Positions 25,434-33,740 of a stretch of 64,000 bases of DNA are shown here, piece by piece. Each line of letters opens with the position of its first letter. The stretch's first letter is position 1. This stretch comes from SFEL01 sp963640685 (GTDB lineage Bacteria; Bacillota; Clostridia; Christensenellales; CAG-138), in assembly GCA_963640685.1 (NCBI GenBank), contig CAVIAA010000004.1, positions 1 through 64,000 of the forward strand. The letters are read 5' to 3'. The notes below the pieces were generated by a model that saw only the letters and a program-made list of their open reading frames with translations, was not told where the DNA came from and ran no database searches. Both the position numbers and the translations under genes were made by a program.

Positions 25434-27797
25434 ATGTATCGGGTAATAAAAAGGGATAATTCCGTTGCGGAATTTGACATCAATAAAATAAGGGACGCTA
25501 TAATCAAGGCGTTTGAGGCGACCGAGAAGCAATACAACAGCAGCGTCATAGACCTGCTTGCGCTGAAGGTCACGGCGGACTTTGAGCCCAAGATAAAGGA
25601 CGGCCTCATAGCGGTTGAGGACGTTCAGGACAGTGTTGAGGCGGTGCTCAGTCAGGCGGGGTATATAGACGTTGCCAAGGCGTACATACTCTACCGCAAG
25701 CAGCGGGAAAAGCTGCGCAACATGAAGTCCACAATACTGGACTATAAGGAGACGGTAAACAACTACCTCAACATAACCGACTGGCGGGTAAAGGAGAACT
25801 CGACCGTTACCTACTCCGTAGGCGGGCTGATACTCTCCAACAGCGGCGCGATAACCGCGAACTACTGGCTCTCCGAGGTATACGACGAGGAGATAGCCAA
25901 CGCGCACAGGAACGCCGATATACACATACACGACCTTTCCATGCTTACGGGGTACTGTGCCGGCTGGTCGCTCCGTCAGCTCATAAAAGAGGGATTGGGC
26001 GGCGTTACCGGCAAGATAAACAGCAAGCCGGCAAAGCACCTTGCCTCGCTCTGCAACCAGATGGTGAACTTCCTCGGCATAATGCAGAACGAATGGGCGG
26101 GGGCGCAGGCCTTCAGCTCCTTCGATACCTACCTTGCCCCCTTTGTAAAGGCGGACGATATGCCGTATGACTCTGTAAAGAAGTGCATCGAGTCCTTCAT
26201 ATACGGCGTGAACACCCCGAGCCGCTGGGGAACGCAGGCGCCCTTCAGCAACATCACGCTGGACTGGACTGTTCCCGCGGACCTTGCGGAGCAGTATGCG
26301 ATAGTCGGCGGCGAGGAGATGCCGTTTAAGTACAAGGACTGCAAGAAGGAAATGGACATGGTGAACAAGGCGTTCATCGAGACCATGATAGAGGGGGACG
26401 CAAACGGCCGCGGCTTCCAGTACCCCATACCGACCTACTCCATAACCCGCGACTTTGACTGGAGCCCGACCGAGAACAACCGCCTGCTCTTTGAAATGAC
26501 CGCAAAGTACGGCACGCCGTACTTCAGCAACTATATAAACAGCGATATGGAGCCCTCGGATGTGCGAAGCATGTGCTGCCGCCTCCGGCTTGACCTGCGT
26601 GAGCTTCGCAAAAAGAGCGGCGGCTTCTTCGGCAGCGGCGAATCCACCGGCTCGGTCGGCGTGGTGACCATAAACCTGCCGAGGATCGCCTACCTTTCGC
26701 AAAACGAGGAGGAGTTCTATCAGCGTCTTGATCGCATGATGGACATTTCCGCCCGCAGCCTGCATACAAAGCGCCAGATAATAACAAGGCTTATGAACGA
26801 GGGGCTGTATCCCTATACCAAGCGCTACCTCGGCAGCTTTGACAACCACTTTTCCACCATCGGCCTCGTCGGCATGAACGAGGCAGGGCTCAACGCCAAG
26901 TGGATACGCGCAGACATGACCGACCCCAGGACGCAGCAGTTTGCAAAGAACGTGCTCAACCACATGCGGGAGCGGCTCAGCGACTACCAGGAGCAGTACG
27001 GCGGCGAGCTGTATAACCTCGAGGCGACGCCTGCCGAGTCCACCGCCTTCCGCCTTGCAAAGCACGACAGGAAGCGCTACCCCGATATCATCACCGCCGG
27101 CGGCAAAAACGGCGACGCGCCGTACTACACCAACAGCTCGCACCTGCCTGTCGGCTTCTCGGAGGATATATTCGCAGCGCTGGATATTCAGGACGAGCTG
27201 CAGACGCTGTACACCAGCGGAACGGTATTCCACGCCTTCCTCGGTGAAAAGCTGCCGAGCTGGGAATCCGCGGCAAAGCTGGTAAAGACCATTGCCGAGA
27301 ACTACAGGCTGCCCTATTATACCCTCTCACCCACCTACTCCGTTTGCCCAACGCACGGCTACCTTGCGGGCGAGCACTTCACCTGCCCGCACTGCGGCCA
27401 CAATGCCGAGGTATACAGCCGCATCACCGGCTACTACCGCCCCGTTCAAAACTGGAACGACGGCAAAAGCCAGGAATACCGCGAGCGCAGGGAGTATGAC
27501 GTTGCGGGCGGCTCGACGTGGCCCGCAGAAAAAAATCAGGCGGAGCAGAAGGCCGCGCCGGCAGCCGGCCGGATGATGCTCTTTACCACCAGAACCTGCC
27601 CGAACTGCGCGGCGGCAAAGGAGCGGCTCAACGCCGCAGGTATCCGCTATGAGATAATAGACGCGGAGGAGAACCCCGAGCTTGCGGCAAAATACGGCCT
27701 CAGGCAGGCGCCGACCCTCATCATCGAGGGCGAAGCCGGGGTGCAGAAGCTATCCGGCATCGCAAGCGTGCTCAAGTTTACCGAGCAGGCAGTATAA
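25434..27797 (+). CDS. nrdD: Anaerobic ribonucleoside-triphosphate reductase with fused glutaredoxin-like domain
   Basis: 787-aa class III RNR large subunit; makes dNTPs from NTPs without oxygen. An N-terminal ATP-cone (about 1-95, YRVIKRDNSVAEFDINKI) controls activity. The catalytic barrel includes NADIHIHDLS and SRWGTQAPFSNITLDW. A zinc ribbon CPTHG...CPHCG lies at about 638-655, and the glycyl-radical loop SRITGYYRP has its Gly at about 666. After a short Ala/Glu linker, residues 713-787 form a glutaredoxin/thioredoxin-like domain with active site CPNC (722-725) and cis-Pro in QAPTL. This suggests thiol-based reduction of the enzyme rather than formate. Only weak ribosome-site matching before ATG. 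Confidence 0.95.
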   Translation: MYRVIKRDNSVAEFDINKIRDAIIKAFEATEKQYNSSVIDLLALKVTADFEPKIKDGLIAVEDVQDSVEAVLSQAGYIDVAKAYILYRKQREKLRNMKSTILDYKETVNNYLNITDWRVKENSTVTYSVGGLILSNSGAITANYWLSEVYDEEIANAHRNADIHIHDLSMLTGYCAGWSLRQLIKEGLGGVTGKINSKPAKHLASLCNQMVNFLGIMQNEWAGAQAFSSFDTYLAPFVKADDMPYDSVKKCIESFIYGVNTPSRWGTQAPFSNITLDWTVPADLAEQYAIVGGEEMPFKYKDCKKEMDMVNKAFIETMIEGDANGRGFQYPIPTYSITRDFDWSPTENNRLLFEMTAKYGTPYFSNYINSDMEPSDVRSMCCRLRLDLRELRKKSGGFFGSGESTGSVGVVTINLPRIAYLSQNEEEFYQRLDRMMDISARSLHTKRQIITRLMNEGLYPYTKRYLGSFDNHFSTIGLVGMNEAGLNAKWIRADMTDPRTQQFAKNVLNHMRERLSDYQEQYGGELYNLEATPAESTAFRLAKHDRKRYPDIITAGGKNGDAPYYTNSSHLPVGFSEDIFAALDIQDELQTLYTSGTVFHAFLGEKLPSWESAAKLVKTIAENYRLPYYTLSPTYSVCPTHGYLAGEHFTCPHCGHNAEVYSRITGYYRPVQNWNDGKSQEYRERREYDVAGGSTWPAEKNQAEQKAAPAAGRMMLFTTRTCPNCAAAKERLNAAGIRYEIIDAEENPELAAKYGLRQAPTLIIEGEAGVQKLSGIASVLKFTEQAV

Positions 27798-27835
27798 TAA
27801 GCAAAGCAAAAGGCCGGGCATCATAAGACAGCTAG

Positions 27836-27870
27836 CGGGAACGGCAGTATGCTCTGCTGTTCCCGTTCTT
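27836..27870 (+). terminator. Probable terminator of nrdD
   Basis: CGGGAACGGCAG-TATGCT-CTGCTGTTCCCG (12 pairs, one G-T), followed by a weak TTCTT tract. Confidence 0.55.
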
Positions 27871-27890
27871 GTATCATTTGATTTCGCGTG

Positions 27891-28039
27891 AGCCTCCCCT
27901 TACCTCTCCCTTTGGGAGAGGTGGCCGAGCGCAGCGAGGACGGAGAGGGCAAACCGTGATCATTCCAAACCAAATAAGCCTGCAAGACCCTCTCAGTCAC
28001 CTGCGGTGACAGCTCTCCCAACGGGAGAGCCAGGGGGCT
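27891..28039. repeat. 149-bp intergenic palindromic repeat (MITE/REP-like)
   Basis: Near-complementary ends (AGCCTCCCC... and ...GGGGGCT) enclose nested stems: CCTCTCCC-TTT-GGGAGAGG near the left end, GCTCTCCC-AAC-GGGAGAGC near the right, and facing GGAGAGGG/CCCTCTC and TCACC-TGC-GGTGA units in between. This resembles a family of non-coding repeats I recall as scattered through intergenic regions of Ruminococcaceae-type genomes. No coding potential. Only one copy is present in this window. Confidence 0.65.
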
Positions 28040-28067
28040 GTACCCCGTATAGCATGTTGGCATGAGA

Positions 28068-28099
28068 AATGGAGCGTATCTGTACCGATACGCTCCATT
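28068..28099 (-). terminator. Hairpin downstream of the DUF1275 gene
   Basis: Perfect 13-bp stem AATGGAGCGTATC/GATACGCTCCATT with a 6-nt loop; on the minus strand it is followed by ATTTCT, a weak T tract. Likely the end of the DUF1275 transcript. Confidence 0.55.
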
Positions 28100-28157
28100 A
28101 ACTGTTTTACGACCGCCTGTCTAAAGGGAACAGCCTTATTTTATCAGTTCAAAAGTG

Positions 28158-28895
28158 TCAATGCCCGGCAGGCTTGCGCTCCATCTGATCCTTTTCAAAC
28201 GTCAGGTCTGCCCGAAGCAGGTCTGTGAATATCACCAGCAGCACCAGCACCGCGCCCCAGACTGCCCTGCCGTAGAACACGCCGCAGAGTATAGTCGATA
28301 TGACCCCGCCCACGACGAACGCCGAGAGCATCATCACATGCAGCAGAAACCTGTGCCGGTATACCGGGTTTTCGCCGTGCCGCCGCCACTTTACAAAGTT
28401 TACGCCGGTCTGCCGCAGGTGGTTGGTGCAGAAGGTGGTAGCCATAGGCACGCTGTCCGTCTGGCGGAAGGTATTATACTGCATCGAGCAGATGAGGTTT
28501 ATGGTCACCTGAGATATCTGAAACGGCGCGCTGTCAGGTATAAAGCCCAGCAGCAGCAGCACCAGCGCCTCAATGCCGACCAGCACGGTATCCCACCTGA
28601 GCAGGTGAAGGCGGTTTACCCTTTTCGGTATCCACTCCGAAAGCACCGTGCCCGTAAAGTATGCGGTCATGGGTATTATGTAATACGCCGCCTGCGCCCA
28701 TTTTCCGCCGCCCAGCGCCATTGCGAAGAGCACAAAGTTTGCGGTCTGCGCGTTGCAGAATACGCCGCCGCGAACGGCGTAGGTGTATGCACCGAGATAC
28801 CCGCCGGTAAGCATCAGCAGCAGGTATATCCATGTCTTTTCGCATTCCAGCCTGGTATCCTCCGAGCTGTGAATGATCTTAGCGAATTGCTTCAT
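28158..28895 (-). CDS. YoaK/DUF1275 family membrane protein
   Basis: 245 aa with about six membrane helices. The N-terminal LLLMLTGGYLGAYTYAVRGGVFCNAQTANFVLFAMAL is the DUF1275 signature (conserved Gly-Tyr-x-Asp/Gly, AxTGN-like AQTAN), and MQYNTFRQ and TTFCTNHLRQTG are also conserved. Transport function is suspected but no substrate is known. Lone minus-strand gene 20 bp downstream of the TPM gene; possibly the third gene of that unit. Confidence 0.9.
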   Translation of the reverse strand: MKQFAKIIHSSEDTRLECEKTWIYLLLMLTGGYLGAYTYAVRGGVFCNAQTANFVLFAMALGGGKWAQAAYYIIPMTAYFTGTVLSEWIPKRVNRLHLLRWDTVLVGIEALVLLLLGFIPDSAPFQISQVTINLICSMQYNTFRQTDSVPMATTFCTNHLRQTGVNFVKWRRHGENPVYRHRFLLHVMMLSAFVVGGVISTILCGVFYGRAVWGAVLVLLVIFTDLLRADLTFEKDQMERKPAGH

Positions 28896-28915
28896 TTTCG
28901 TTTGCCAAAGCCCCG

Positions 28916-29806
28916 TTAGAACTTCCTGCCCCCGCCGCCGTGGTGCATGCCGCCGGAGGACATGTGTACGCCGCTGGTGCTGACGCCGCCGCCACCGCTG
29001 CGCGAGCCGTTGTTGTTGTTATTATTGCGGGGTATAACGCGGGTGGTAACGAACTTATTGACCAGCTTGGAGTCGTTCACCTGAAGGTCAAGGCTGCTCT
29101 TGCTCTGCCAGTCGTAGCTGGTGGGCTTGAATTTTTTGGAGTAGCTCTTTTTTATGGAGCCCTTGGCAATCGCCCCCGCGGCGAGGCCAACCAGCCCTCC
29201 GCCGCCGCCCATTATGGCTGCGGTCGCCGCCCGCTCGCCGGCTGTCGCCGGTGTGTCGGGAACGTAGGTGCTGCCGTATTCCGAGGGGTCCATCACCTCG
29301 CCGGTCTCCTCATCGTAGCCGTAGTGCCCGGCCTCAACGCCCGCGTTGATGTATTCCTCGGTGTAGTCCAGCGCGCCCATGAAGGCGCTGTAATAGTCCT
29401 CCTCCGCAAGGTAGTATACGACGGTATCCAGTATCACTTCCTCGCGCTGGTCATCGATTATGTCTATCATATCCCCGGCGGTGGATATATACGCCTCGCG
29501 GTTGTACATATCTATGCAGTACAGCACGCCGGTGCGGTTGTCGCCTGCGCCCATGCCGCTGTCCTCGTAGAAGGCGTCCGCAAATTCCATTGTGCTCGTA
29601 ACACTATCGTCCTCGATAGTTACGAGGCCTATATCCTGACTGTACAGCGAAACAAGCTCCTCAATTCGGCTCTCGAGTGCCTGCTCCTCGTCGTCCGTGA
29701 GCAGGTCTGCGTAGTCGAATACCCTCTGCTCCCCCGCGGCAAACGCCGCAGAGAACAGCCCCAGACACAGCGCAGCCGTAATTATCGCAGTTAAAAGCCT
29801 TTTCAT
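28916..29806 (-). CDS. TPM-domain protein with Gly/Ser/His-rich tail
   Basis: 296 aa. Signal peptide (MKRLLTAIITAALCLGLFSAAFA), then a TPM domain (about 25-150; VFDYADLLTDDEEQALESRIEELVSLYSQDIGLVTIED) as in the TPM_phosphatase/YgcG family. A Gly-rich membrane segment follows at about 200-225, and then a low-complexity tail with poly-Asn, GGGG and HMSSGGMHHGGGG. Such proteins are membrane-associated with the TPM domain outside; function unresolved. The start at 29806 overlaps the upstream zinc-ribbon stop as ATGA, which fixes the start and shows co-translation. Confidence 0.88.
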   Translation of the reverse strand: MKRLLTAIITAALCLGLFSAAFAAGEQRVFDYADLLTDDEEQALESRIEELVSLYSQDIGLVTIEDDSVTSTMEFADAFYEDSGMGAGDNRTGVLYCIDMYNREAYISTAGDMIDIIDDQREEVILDTVVYYLAEEDYYSAFMGALDYTEEYINAGVEAGHYGYDEETGEVMDPSEYGSTYVPDTPATAGERAATAAIMGGGGGLVGLAAGAIAKGSIKKSYSKKFKPTSYDWQSKSSLDLQVNDSKLVNKFVTTRVIPRNNNNNNGSRSGGGGVSTSGVHMSSGGMHHGGGGRKF

Positions 29807-30855
29807 GCGCCAAGCCCTCCTATCAGCGCGCCTATCACGAGGCAGGCGGCGGTTATTATCCACATAAGCCTGTTTGTCTTTTTGTTGCTCACCGGAACGC
29901 GGCCGGCTATCTTGCCGGTCTGCCCGTTCATTGCAAAGTAGTACAGCTCACCCTTGTAGCGGTAGGTCATCATCCATGCCGGCATAAGGGCATATTTCCA
30001 GTCCGCCTTTACCCCGTTCACGGTCATATTCCTGCCGCTGACGCTGCCGTAGCCGGAAAGCGTCCTTTCAAGCTGCTCCTCCGCGGCGGAGCGCATAAGC
30101 TCCTTTGCCTCGGGCTCGGCCTTGTCCTTTTCGATGTTGCGCTTTTCCGCCATAAAGCCGGAGAGGAAGCTCATGTTAAAGTCCTTGAGGCCGGACATAT
30201 CGTAGGGGTATATTCCGTTGAGCAGCTCGGCGTCCTCGCGATCCAGCGCCTTCAGCGTCATTTCGCTCAGCTTAACGCTGCCGCTTCGGGTAAGGTCGTA
30301 TACGCTGGTTTCGGTGTATTCTATATCGCCAACCACCCAGACCTTGAGCGAATTGGCCTTTGCGGTCATGGTCGCCTTAACGTTGCTGTCTATAAGCCAG
30401 AAGGGAAAGTATACGCCGGTCAGCTTTTCAAGCTGCATCTCGCTGAAAAAGCCGTCGTCGATGTATTTTTTGGATTTGCACCAGCTTATCAGCTGCTCCT
30501 TTACCTTCTCCCTGGGTATTGCAAAGGGAATGACCTTGTTCGGCGCCATTTCGCCGGAAAGCCGGCCCTTTAGTATGACGGGGTTGTGGCAGTAGAAGCA
30601 GAAGGTCGCCGCCGTCGTGTCGTCGGTTATGACCTCGGCGCCGCAGCTCGGGCAGGTGTATACCACCGCGTGCTCGTCAAAGGCATTGCCCTCGCTCTCC
30701 TTTTGCTCGTCAATAACGCTCTGGTTTTTGACCAGCTCCTTCAGCTGTTCCTCGGTATAGCTGCTGCCGCAGTATTCGCAGCCAAAGTCCCCCGTTGCCG
30801 GGCGGTAGGTAAGGTCTGCGTCGCAGTTTGGGCATTTGTAGGTAATTGTAGACAT
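29803..30855 (-). CDS. Zinc-ribbon membrane protein
   Basis: 350 aa. Two zinc ribbons at the N-terminus: YKCPNCDADLTY...CEYCG (about 7-31) and YTCPSCGAEV...CFYCHNPV (about 67-92). A soluble middle domain (100-310) contains the GVYFPFWLIDS and ALMPAWMMTYRYKGELYYFAMNGQTGKIAGRVP blocks common in TFIIB-type zinc-ribbon proteins of Clostridia. One C-terminal membrane helix (about 328-348) completes it. Role unknown; the translational overlap with the TPM gene suggests a shared complex. Own promoter upstream. Confidence 0.88.
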   Translation of the reverse strand: MSTITYKCPNCDADLTYRPATGDFGCEYCGSSYTEEQLKELVKNQSVIDEQKESEGNAFDEHAVVYTCPSCGAEVITDDTTAATFCFYCHNPVILKGRLSGEMAPNKVIPFAIPREKVKEQLISWCKSKKYIDDGFFSEMQLEKLTGVYFPFWLIDSNVKATMTAKANSLKVWVVGDIEYTETSVYDLTRSGSVKLSEMTLKALDREDAELLNGIYPYDMSGLKDFNMSFLSGFMAEKRNIEKDKAEPEAKELMRSAAEEQLERTLSGYGSVSGRNMTVNGVKADWKYALMPAWMMTYRYKGELYYFAMNGQTGKIAGRVPVSNKKTNRLMWIITAACLVIGALIGGLGA

Positions 30856-30886
30856 GGTTTACCTCCGGATGAGTGTGCTTGTGTAT

Positions 30887-30915
30887 ATTCTATTACATAT
30901 GCGCAGGCGGGGCAA
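30887..30915 (-). promoter_or_regulatory. Promoter of the zinc-ribbon/TPM operon
   Basis: Minus-strand TTGCCC-17-TAGAAT, about 30 nt upstream of the start codon at 30855. Confidence 0.55.
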
Positions 30916-30960
30916 GAGCGGCATTTCATTAAAGTTTTTTAATTTTTATTCTGCAACCGC

Positions 30961-30989
30961 TGTTATTTCAAGTTTTTGTATGATATAAT
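30961..30989 (+). promoter_or_regulatory. Promoter of the E2-like/acyl-CoA ligase operon
   Basis: TATAAT at 30984-30989 with a weak TGTTAT 17 nt upstream. The A+T-rich leader of about 60 nt has no other obvious element. Confidence 0.4.
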
Positions 30990-31053
30990 CCATTAGGTTA
31001 TTTATGTAGAATTTATTTTTTTATTTTTTACGTTTTAGGGAGGAGTCTTTCAG

Positions 31054-31932
31054 GTGGATGAAAAGATTAAAATAAAAAGGGGCGACAGGAAGGACGGCAT
31101 ATGGCTGCGCGACCTTGACCCGCTGCACGGCTTCATGCCGTACATATACCCGAACAGGACGGACAACGAGGCGTTCCTTCAGGAGCAGATAGACATAACC
31201 GCCCTCAACGAATACCTTGCGAAAAAGACCGAGAGCGACCCGGACTTCAAATATACCTACCTGCACGCGATAGTTGCGGCGCTGGTCAGGACGATAACCC
31301 TTCGTCCGCGAATGAACCGCTTTATCTCGGGCGACAGGATATACCAGCGGCGCAAGCTGACAATGGCCTTCATGGTAAAGCGCAGGTTTTCCGACGATTC
31401 CTCGGAGTCCATGTTCTACCGCGAATTTGGCGCGGCGGACAACATAGACAGCATACACGAAATAATAAAGGAGCGGGTCACCGCCTTTAAGCAGACCGAT
31501 GCGGAGGATAACTCCACCGATATGATGGGTGTGCTGCTAAAGCTGCCGCACTTTATCATGAGGCTGCTGGCAAAGCTGCTGTTCTTCCTGGACAGGCGGG
31601 GCAAGGTTCCGGATTTCCTGATTAAGGAGGACCCGAACCAGGCGACGGTATTTATAACCAACCTCGGCAGCATAGGACTCCACGCGGGGTACCATCACCT
31701 TTCAAACTGGGGAACTACCTCGATATTCGTCGTCATAGGCGAAAAGCACAAGGTACCGTTTTACAATGACGACGGCTCCTTCGAGCTGCGGGAGGTCATA
31801 GACCTCGGCATAACGCTGGACGAGCGCATTGCAGACGGATACTACTACTCCAAGACCATGAAGCTGCTCAAGCACCTTTTGCTCAACCCGGAGCTGCTGG
31901 AGCAGCGCTCCGACGCCGAGGTGGAATTTTAA
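31054..31932 (+). CDS. 2-oxoacid dehydrogenase E2-like acyltransferase domain protein (catalytic His replaced)
   Basis: 292-aa stand-alone CAT-like acyltransferase fold without lipoyl or peripheral-subunit-binding domains. FKYTYLHAIVAALVRTI and FITNLGSIGLHAGYHHLSNWGTTSIFVVIGE align with the E2/CAT core. The C-terminal active-site motif, normally DHRxxDG, reads DERIADG (256-262), so the general-base His is Glu257. It may be a non-classical acyltransferase or a scaffold. It is coupled to the acyl-CoA ligase 3 bp downstream. GTG start with GGAGGAG 10 nt upstream. Confidence 0.8.
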   Translation: MDEKIKIKRGDRKDGIWLRDLDPLHGFMPYIYPNRTDNEAFLQEQIDITALNEYLAKKTESDPDFKYTYLHAIVAALVRTITLRPRMNRFISGDRIYQRRKLTMAFMVKRRFSDDSSESMFYREFGAADNIDSIHEIIKERVTAFKQTDAEDNSTDMMGVLLKLPHFIMRLLAKLLFFLDRRGKVPDFLIKEDPNQATVFITNLGSIGLHAGYHHLSNWGTTSIFVVIGEKHKVPFYNDDGSFELREVIDLGITLDERIADGYYYSKTMKLLKHLLLNPELLEQRSDAEVEF

Positions 31933-31935
31933 GCC

Positions 31936-33684
31936 ATGAATACATATACCTACCGGCCATACGACCTGAGCGGCGTTACCGCAAGCGCGCCATGGCTCAA
32001 AAGCTACGACCCGGAATGTCCGCAGCACCTCGACTATTTTACCGGCACGCTGGCCGAGGCGTTTGAGTGCGCGGCGGAAAAATACCCAAACTATATCGCC
32101 TATGACTTCATGGGCAGCGAAACAAGCTACAAAAGCGCCGTTGAGGCGATACACGCCTGCGCACGCGCTCTAAGCGCCGCAGGAATCAAAGAAGGGGACA
32201 AGGTCACGATATGCATGCCCAACGCCCCGCAGACCGTCACGGTGTTCTACGCCGTGAACCTCATAGGCGGCATCGCAAACATGGTGCACCCGCTCTCCGC
32301 CGTTAAGGAGATCGCCTTTTGCCTGAGGGACTCCGAAAGCGTTGCGGCGATAACGCTGGATCAGTTTTACGGCAAGTTCAAGGAGGTTCGGCAGGAGGTC
32401 GAGCTGCCGCTGCTCATAATAACCTCCGTTGCAGATGCGCTCTCGCCGCTCATGCGGCTGGGCTACAAGCTCACCGAGGGCAGGAAGATACAAAAGCCGG
32501 ACGGGGACGACTTCACCTGGTGGAAAGATTTGCTCAAAAAGGGCGAAAACGCCGCCGACTGCCGCTGCGAAAAGCAGGCGACCGACCCCGCCGCGATACT
32601 TTACAGCGGCGGCACGACAGGCACTATGAAGGGCATAAGCCTTTCCAACCTCAACTTTAACGCGCTCGCGGCGCAGATAATAGCGACCAACAGCTTTTTC
32701 CGCCCGGGGGACAAGATGCTCGCGATAATGCCGATGTTCCACGGCTTTGGCTTGGGCGTCAGCATACACTCAATGCTTGCAAGCGGCGGCCACTGCATAC
32801 TTGTTCCGCGCTTTACGCCAAAGAGCTACGCCGGGCTGCTCAAAAAGCACAGGCCAAACCTCATCGCCGGCGTTCCCTCGCTGTTTGAGGCGCTGCTCCG
32901 CGTGCCGGAGGCGGACGAGCTGGAGCTTTCCTGCCTGAAGGGGGTTTTCTCCGGCGGGGACTCCCTCTCTGTCGAGCTTAAAAAGCGGTTTGACGCCTTC
33001 CTTGAGTCGCACGGCGCATCAATAAAGGTTCGCGAGGGCTACGGCACTACGGAGTGCGTTACCGCAAGCTGCCTGACGCCCATACACAGGGCAAAGGAGG
33101 GCAGCATCGGCCTGCCCTTCCCGGATACCTACTATAAAATAGTTAAGCCCGGGACGACGGAGGAGATGCCCTACGGCGAGGAGGGCGAAATATGCCTTGC
33201 GGGGCCGACGGTCATGCTCTGCTACGTCAACCACCCGCAGGAAACGGCGGACACGCTGAAGCAGCACGGCGACGGCCTCACCTGGGTACACACCGGCGAC
33301 CTCGGCAAGATGGACGAGGAGGGCTTCATATACTTCCGCCAGCGCATAAAGCGCATGATCGTCACCAACGGCTACAACGTATACCCCTCCCAGATAGAGA
33401 ACGTGCTGGAGGCGCACGAGGCGGTGCACCTCGCCTGCGTAATAGGCGTAAAGGACCCGATAAGGGTGCAGCGTGTAAAAGCGTTCGTAATGCTGAAGCC
33501 CGGCTACGAGGGCAGCGAGGAGCTTAAAAAGGACATATTGGAGCACTGCTCAAAGTACGTAGCAAAGTACGCCATGCCACGCGAGCTGGAGTTCCGCCCC
33601 GAGCTGCCAAAGACCCTCGTCGGCAAGGTTGCATACCGGGTGCTGGAGGAGGAAGAGGCGGCAAGGCAAAGCGCCGCAGAATAA
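31936..33684 (+). CDS. Acyl-CoA ligase (AMP-binding family)
   Basis: 582 aa ANL-superfamily adenylating enzyme. P-loop YSGGTTGTMKG, A5 motif REGYGTTECV, A7 HTGDLGKMDEEG, A8 FRQRIKRMIVTNGYNVYPSQIE, and the catalytic lysine in LPKTLVGKVAYR near the C-terminus. Activates a carboxylic acid as acyl-AMP and then acyl-CoA; the chain type is unknown. Second gene of an operon with the E2-like protein, which could take its acyl-CoA product as substrate. Confidence 0.93.
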   Translation: MNTYTYRPYDLSGVTASAPWLKSYDPECPQHLDYFTGTLAEAFECAAEKYPNYIAYDFMGSETSYKSAVEAIHACARALSAAGIKEGDKVTICMPNAPQTVTVFYAVNLIGGIANMVHPLSAVKEIAFCLRDSESVAAITLDQFYGKFKEVRQEVELPLLIITSVADALSPLMRLGYKLTEGRKIQKPDGDDFTWWKDLLKKGENAADCRCEKQATDPAAILYSGGTTGTMKGISLSNLNFNALAAQIIATNSFFRPGDKMLAIMPMFHGFGLGVSIHSMLASGGHCILVPRFTPKSYAGLLKKHRPNLIAGVPSLFEALLRVPEADELELSCLKGVFSGGDSLSVELKKRFDAFLESHGASIKVREGYGTTECVTASCLTPIHRAKEGSIGLPFPDTYYKIVKPGTTEEMPYGEEGEICLAGPTVMLCYVNHPQETADTLKQHGDGLTWVHTGDLGKMDEEGFIYFRQRIKRMIVTNGYNVYPSQIENVLEAHEAVHLACVIGVKDPIRVQRVKAFVMLKPGYEGSEELKKDILEHCSKYVAKYAMPRELEFRPELPKTLVGKVAYRVLEEEEAARQSAAE

Positions 33685-33693
33685 AGGCAGCAG

Positions 33694-33724
33694 AAAAGCG
33701 CCGCTCAGGTAGAGCGGCGCTTTT
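33694..33724. terminator. Bidirectional terminator between ligase and glmS
   Basis: AAAAGCGCCGCT-CAGGTAG-AGCGGCGCTTTT: perfect 12-bp stem with A and T tracts, between convergent genes. Confidence 0.9.
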
Positions 33725-33740
33725 AGTATATCGCCTGTTT

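Noticed and set aside
25389..27233. 614-codon open frame antisense to nrdD
   Set aside because: Mirror of a GC-biased coding region; composition is Val/Tyr/Leu/His-rich with no domain, while nrdD on the other strand is full length and conserved.
27891..28039. CRISPR repeat
   Set aside because: Single unit with nested inverted arms, no regular spacers and no cas genes in the window.
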